Shown here piece after piece: positions 59,611 to 64,000 of a DNA stretch of 64,000 nucleotides (position 1 is its first letter; every line of letters starts with the position of its first letter). Where the stretch lies: the NCBI GenBank assembly GCA_948567375.1, contig OX419756.1, forward strand, positions 36,434,552 to 36,498,551. The letters are read 5' to 3'. Made by a program: the position numbers and the translations under genes. The notes beneath the pieces were generated by a model. That model was not told the origin of the DNA, searched no databases, and saw nothing but the letters and a program-made list of their open reading frames with translations. The stretch comes from Lunularia cruciata (Eukaryota; Streptophyta; Marchantiopsida; Lunulariales; Lunulariaceae).

Positions 59611-61139
59611 TTACTTCCCTTGAAATCCTTGAAAACTCAGAGGACTAGGATAAGGCTCAAGCTCCCACCTCCAACCTATGGATCCTTTATAAAGACCACT
59701 ACTCGCAACTACTTGTGGATTTTTATGAGCAGGAGTATTCCATCTCTTCCTCGACCCATGGTTCCTAAACTCTTCGAGATCACTCGCTATCATGTCTACA
59801 GTCGGTCTCTGCTCCATGTCTTTCTCACAGCACCACAGAGCCACATCCATCATCTTCTCAAGCACATCAGTACTAACCGCTTTGCCATCTGATGCCATGG
59901 CCACTTTGCTTGACGGGTACTTAATTAAAGCATAAGGATTCCCACTCTTGGCCCTATTAACCACCAAATCCACAAGCGATCTCTCACGGCGCCTGCAAGG
60001 ATCCCATGCCTTCTGAAGCGTAACAAGCCCCATCAGCACCACTCCAAAGCTGTAGACATCGTTCTTGTCATCCAGCACTCCGGTGTGTGAATATACTGGG
60101 TCTTCATACCCAAATGAGTAGGAAATCGGTGGTGTGCGTTTATCAGACTCGCTTTTGATGACCACAGCAAGCCCAAAATCACTCAGCTTCGCCTTCCAGT
60201 CCGAATTCAGCAGAATGTTTGTAGGTCTTACATCTCTGTGATAGATTGGCCACTTCCCTTTGTAGTGAAGCTGCACAAGAGCGGTAGCAATGTCAATTGC
60301 TATCGATAGTCTGACCCGCGGGCGCTCCATCAAGTGATCCCCATAAACTCCTTCCATATGGTGCCTCAAGTTCCCATTGTTCATGTACTCCAGTACGAGA
60401 AGTGGGTTCTTGGATATGGTGCAGTACCCTATCAGATGCACAATGTCCGGATATAAGTCCACTTTCTGCATTCCTTGACGGTGCAAAGCTACTTCACTTA
60501 TGACCCTGGTTAGGTTTTCTCCTGTCATCCCTTTAAAGACTTTTACAGCTATGTCCTTCTCATTCATTCGGCCCTTGTAAACCTCTCCCGTTGTACCTTG
60601 ACCAATCCAATTTGACCTCGCGAATAATTCCGTTGCTCTCTCCAATTCGCTGTATGAAAACCAAGTAATCCGCATATCGGCTTTCTTCACGATGTCCTTG
60701 TACCATTTCTTGAATCCGTCAGCTGCACATATAAGAAAAATTTCGAAGTCTTTAAAAAATCCTGCTCTAATTATGGAATTGAGCTGCTGCTACTGCCTGA
60801 GTAGAGTGGAAAAGGATTTGCTGTACCTTTGGGAAGGCGATGGTTTTGGAAGTAAAAGCTGATGAAGTCTTCCCACGTCGAGTGAGTGGGGCAGGACATA
60901 GGGAGGCGAAATGTGATTCTGAAATACTCTTCGATCAATTGCTTGGTCAGATGAGGCGAAAGGCTGAGTCCAATTGCCCAAAGACTCCAGAGTCGGAGGA
61001 AGTTCAGGGCCTCTCCGTCTACTTCTTCTCCTCTGTACTGGGGTACTAGAATATCCCCCTTCTGGGCTTTCGGAATAAGCCGCAGTCCTGATTGCGGCAT
61101 ATCTCTTCGGATTATATCACTCAGAGCAAACCGTGCCAT
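59611..61139 (-). CDS. Receptor-like cytoplasmic kinase with uncharacterised N-terminal domain
   Basis: Two exons (complement): 60827-61139 and 59611-60722, joined in phase 1 by GT-AG; 474 aa. Exon 1 (residues 1-104) is an unknown domain: RFALSD, DILVPQYRGEE, LWAIGLSLSP, STWEDFISFYF. The kinase begins about residue 125 after WFSYSELERATELF. Key residues: GQGTTGEVYKG (P-loop), DIAVKVFK (Lys), VISEVALH (alpha-C Glu), IYHRDVRPTNILLN (catalytic loop, Arg where HRDxK has Lys), LSDFGLA, FGYEDPVY and DKNDVYSFGVVLMGLVT. There is no signal peptide or membrane segment, so it is probably cytosolic, resembling kinase domains of plant LRK10L/WAK-like receptors. The same N-terminal exon type heads the divergent neighbour at 62198. 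Substrate unknown. Confidence 0.88.
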
Positions 61140-62197
61140 GGCTAGCTGGTTCTGAATAAAATTCTTTCAAGGGAGTTCTTTCAAATTGAATCGTGGGAGT
61201 TGTATCATACCCGACCCATATGAGATATTGGAGTCTCGAGCTTTCAATGGCGACTGAAAAAATAGTGGTAGAAATCGAACTGATTCAGTTCTGTTGCTGG
61301 GCATGTGAATCCTTCAATCCCATTTGATTTGACAATCGTCTGAAGCGGAAGAAGCGAACTTTGTCCTCTTGAAACTCACCATCGCCACGAACTGTCAATA
61401 CTTTGTGTCCTCTTCACACGAGAAGGAATTGCAGAAGCGTTGGTTATGTGCCCCGAGCGCAATCGATGGTCTGCACATCCCTCGGCAATGAATCAATCGA
61501 CCCTGATAAACCGGTATCCAGGAGTCCAAAAACAACAACAACAACAACAACAACAGCAACCAAAAGGGTTCAGGAGAACTCTGCTGGTGTGAAGAGTGCT
61601 AGAGCAATGCAGTTACTTTTCCAGTCAGACAAAATTACGAGGACTGCAGACAATCGGTCAGCCCCTCGCCTTAAGTCGTAGGTTGCAATAGATTGCAGAC
61701 AAGTACTCATTCCGAAATTGAGGTGGTGGTCCGTCCCTTCCGAAATGAATCCACCATCTCTTACTGTGCATTGACGAGAGATGAACCGGAGAGGCCCGAA
61801 GAGTCGGTATGGTTTGATATCTGGCGCTTCAAACCGGTGGCTCCTTTGAATGGAGAGCTCCCTTCATCTGAGGAGAAATCTATTCCATATGGGAAATCCG
61901 CTTCCAGTCTTGTAGAAGAATATCTAGAGCTGGGTGCACGATGCTTAGAGCTGAAGACTACTGAGTTAGAAATAAGGGGCTTTTGGGAGGGTTTAGTTCA
62001 AGGCTCAGCTCCAGTCAGATCATGTCTTGGACACCACCGATTTTCGATGTTTTTTGGCCATGCGTCCTAAATCACAGGTTGGCGCCTGTGAACGAATTTC
62101 CTCACCTGAAGAGAGGGAATGCTCTCCAGGCACAGCGGGTCGGGAGGATTTTAGTTATTTGGGAACTGTTACGAGCGACTAAAAAATAGCCTCGAGG
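61140..62197. promoter_or_regulatory. Divergent intergenic region between two related kinases
   Basis: About 1.06 kb separates the two start codons, so both promoters must lie here. An (AAC)n microsatellite is at 61531-61560. Two plus-strand open frames, 61403-61681 (containing a Thr run from the microsatellite) and 61693-62070 (containing SSLVEEYLELGARCLELKT), may be leader exons, a small separate gene or chance; the second has no ATG near its start. No TATA box is assigned. Confidence 0.45.
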
Positions 62198-64000
62198 ATG
62201 GGGTCCGAGCAATTCGCTTTGTGCGATGCTGTTCGTCTTAGAGTAGCCAAGAGTTTGAATCGGTGCCTGTACCCGAGCGCATCGAACGACGATGTGGTCG
62301 TGCCGGTGCTCATGGGGGATGAGCATCAATCGAAGGTCGAATTATGGACGCGAACTTTCTTTTCCTGGGCGATGCAAGAGCATCTGTCGGAGGATCAAGC
62401 TCTCCTGGTGGCTTTGGAGCACTTGAAAGGGAAAGCGCACGGATGGGGCCGCAGGTTCAGCAGCGGTGCCACATTGGAGGAGTTTCTGTACGCATTCTAC
62501 AAGGAGTCCAACACTTTCCCTGCTGGTTCTCCTCGTGTAAAATCAGTCGTGCCTCGCATCAGCCACGCCTTTGCCCAAGTCAGTCACCTCCCTCGCTCGC
62601 ACGTTAAATCCAAACATCCAGAATCCCAAACGATGTCAGTATTTATTCGTTCATTCACTAGTGATCCATATTTTAGCATCAGTTTGAGCTTCTCCCAAGG
62701 CGACCCTGTGAGGTAACGTAGGTACATGTGGGCAAAGGAGATTCAAACAAACTGTTCACCAGATCTTGAGAGCCATCCCTCTCCACCCCTTCCTCTCTTA
62801 TCGCATCCCAGGTTGACTGTGACTGACATTCAAAAGCGATAAAGTGCAGAGAGTCTACTGTAGGTATCTGTGCAGGTGTCTATCCTCTCGTGCCGTTAGA
62901 GAAAATATACAAACGGGTAATGAATGGAACATAAAGAGAGAAACCACCGTACAGTATAAACCATAAAAAGGCCAAGCTTGAACGTTCTTTAATTCCGAGA
63001 GAAAGAGAGTCAAGGAGAGTAGAGACTAAATTCAGCTCCTCATTCTTATCAACGAACAACTTGAGTCAGGACTCTCTCTCCTCAGGATCTCCTCAGCTGA
63101 GCCAGTAGTGGTAACAATGATTGTGGAAGTTCAGATGCAGGAGACAGCATGCGTGCAATTCTCGTACAGAGAACTCGCGTATGCAACGAATATCTTCTCG
63201 ACCAACAACCTGCTGGGAGAGAGTGAAATAGGGTCGACATTCCAAGGTCGGTTGCCAGATAAACGAGCTGTGGCCATAAAGAGATTAAAAACAGTGAGCA
63301 ACGAGAATATCGGCAAGCTGAAAGAAGACATCATGAGTCTAGCTCTCGTCAGGCACAGTAATCTGAACAGACTTTTGGGACATTGTCTTGAACCAAACGA
63401 GCCCCTTCTCGTTTATGAGTTTGAGCCCATGGGAAACCTAGCCCAATACCTGCACAAGGAAATTGGTGAGAATTTAGACTGGGAAACTCGGTTCATCATA
63501 TCACTTCAGATAGCAGAGGCCTTGTTTCACCTCCACCAGGACTGCTATCCACCAGTCTATCACAGGAACCTAAAATCCTCTAACATTCTCCTGGACGAGA
63601 ATCTGTCACCCAAGCTTGCGGATTTTGGAATCTCGAGATCTTTGTTTGCCAAGGAAATTTCGGCTCTGCCTCAACAGACCATTGGCTACATCGATCCCAG
63701 CTACGCACAGACGTTTAGATATACGGACAAGAGCGATGTTTATAGCTTTGGAGTTATATTACTAGAGCTGGTTTCCAGCAAAAAGGTGGTGGATTTCAAC
63801 AGACCCACTGGAGAGATTACTCTGGCTGCCCTCGCGTTGAACAAGAGAAAAGGTGGCTACAAAGCGTTCAAGGCAATTCTCGACCCACAACTGAAGTGTT
63901 TGGGAAAAGCTTGCCCCGCATCAGTCCATGAAGTAGCCCTGTTGGCCGTCAAGTGCATAGCCCTGGAATTAGCTGATAGACCTACCATGAAGGAGGCATC
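62198..64000 (+). CDS. Receptor-like kinase, HRN catalytic loop, partial at window end
   Basis: Proposed exons: 62198-62525 (phase 1 donor GTTCTC, weak) and 63097-64000+, acceptor cctcag at 63091-63096. Exon 1 encodes a 109-residue domain like that of the minus-strand neighbour: QFALCD, DVVVPVLMGDE, SWAMQEHLS, TLEEFLYAFY. The second exon is open from 63097 through the window end, with VQFSYRELAYATNIF, GESEIGSTFQG (P-loop), AVAIKRLK (Lys), LVYEFEPMGNL, VYHRNLKSSNILLD, ADFGIS, GYIDPSYAQTFRYTDKSDVYSFGV. The catalytic loop is HRN, not HRD, so the proton-acceptor Asp is Asn and the protein may be a pseudokinase. No membrane segment is seen. If the splice is wrong, the kinase could start at ATG 63117. 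The C-terminal lobe runs off the window. Confidence 0.83.

Overview
This window is nuclear DNA of a land plant. Evidence: two multi-exon plant housekeeping genes with GT-AG introns mostly of 130-540 bp (a type II inositol-polyphosphate 5-phosphatase of the FRA3 class and an RRP6-like 3 exonuclease), plant receptor-like cytoplasmic kinases, and plant-type Ty1/copia and Ty3/gypsy retrotransposons. The compact introns, the kinase style and the odd retroelement repertoire fit a non-seed plant (bryophyte or lycophyte) better than a seed plant or fern; this is inference and the species cannot be named from sequence alone.

Layout. 1-8994: decayed Ty3/gypsy element (+), cut by the left window edge. 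In order it holds gag with two zinc knuckles, an aspartic protease remnant, a complete but broken Dnmt3-like cytosine-C5 DNA methyltransferase, reverse transcriptase, RNase H, integrase with a GPY/F-like tail, and a PHD finger. 8995-10832: little recognisable, with one unidentified minus-strand coding-like stretch. 10833-18683: FRA3-like 5-phosphatase (-), 11 exons resolved by hand, 1428 aa. 18684-24600: no assignable gene. 24640-25400 (-) and about 35790-38700 (+): two decayed copies of a non-LTR retroelement whose better copy ends in a CxC-H-C zinc motif and a restriction-like endonuclease. Between them lies AT-rich repeat-derived DNA with local duplications and a 692-bp solo LTR with target-site duplication. 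39824-50970: RRP6L3-like gene (+), 12 exons found; intron 7 carries an antisense 5.4-kb copia element (42432-47804, TSD GCTTT). 52310-57651: second copia element of the same family, opposite orientation (TSD CACTT). 59611-61139 (-) and 62198-64000 (+, runs off the window): divergent pair of related kinases, each with the same kind of uncharacterised N-terminal exon.

The most unusual system is the gypsy element: it carries a DNA-methylation writer between protease and RT and a possible chromatin reader (PHD finger) after integrase. Both modules are broken here, largely by TAG stops of the kind made by decay of CAG codons, but every diagnostic motif can be located. All splice models were built by hand from phase, GT/AG sites and remembered family alignments; none was tested against RNA or a database.
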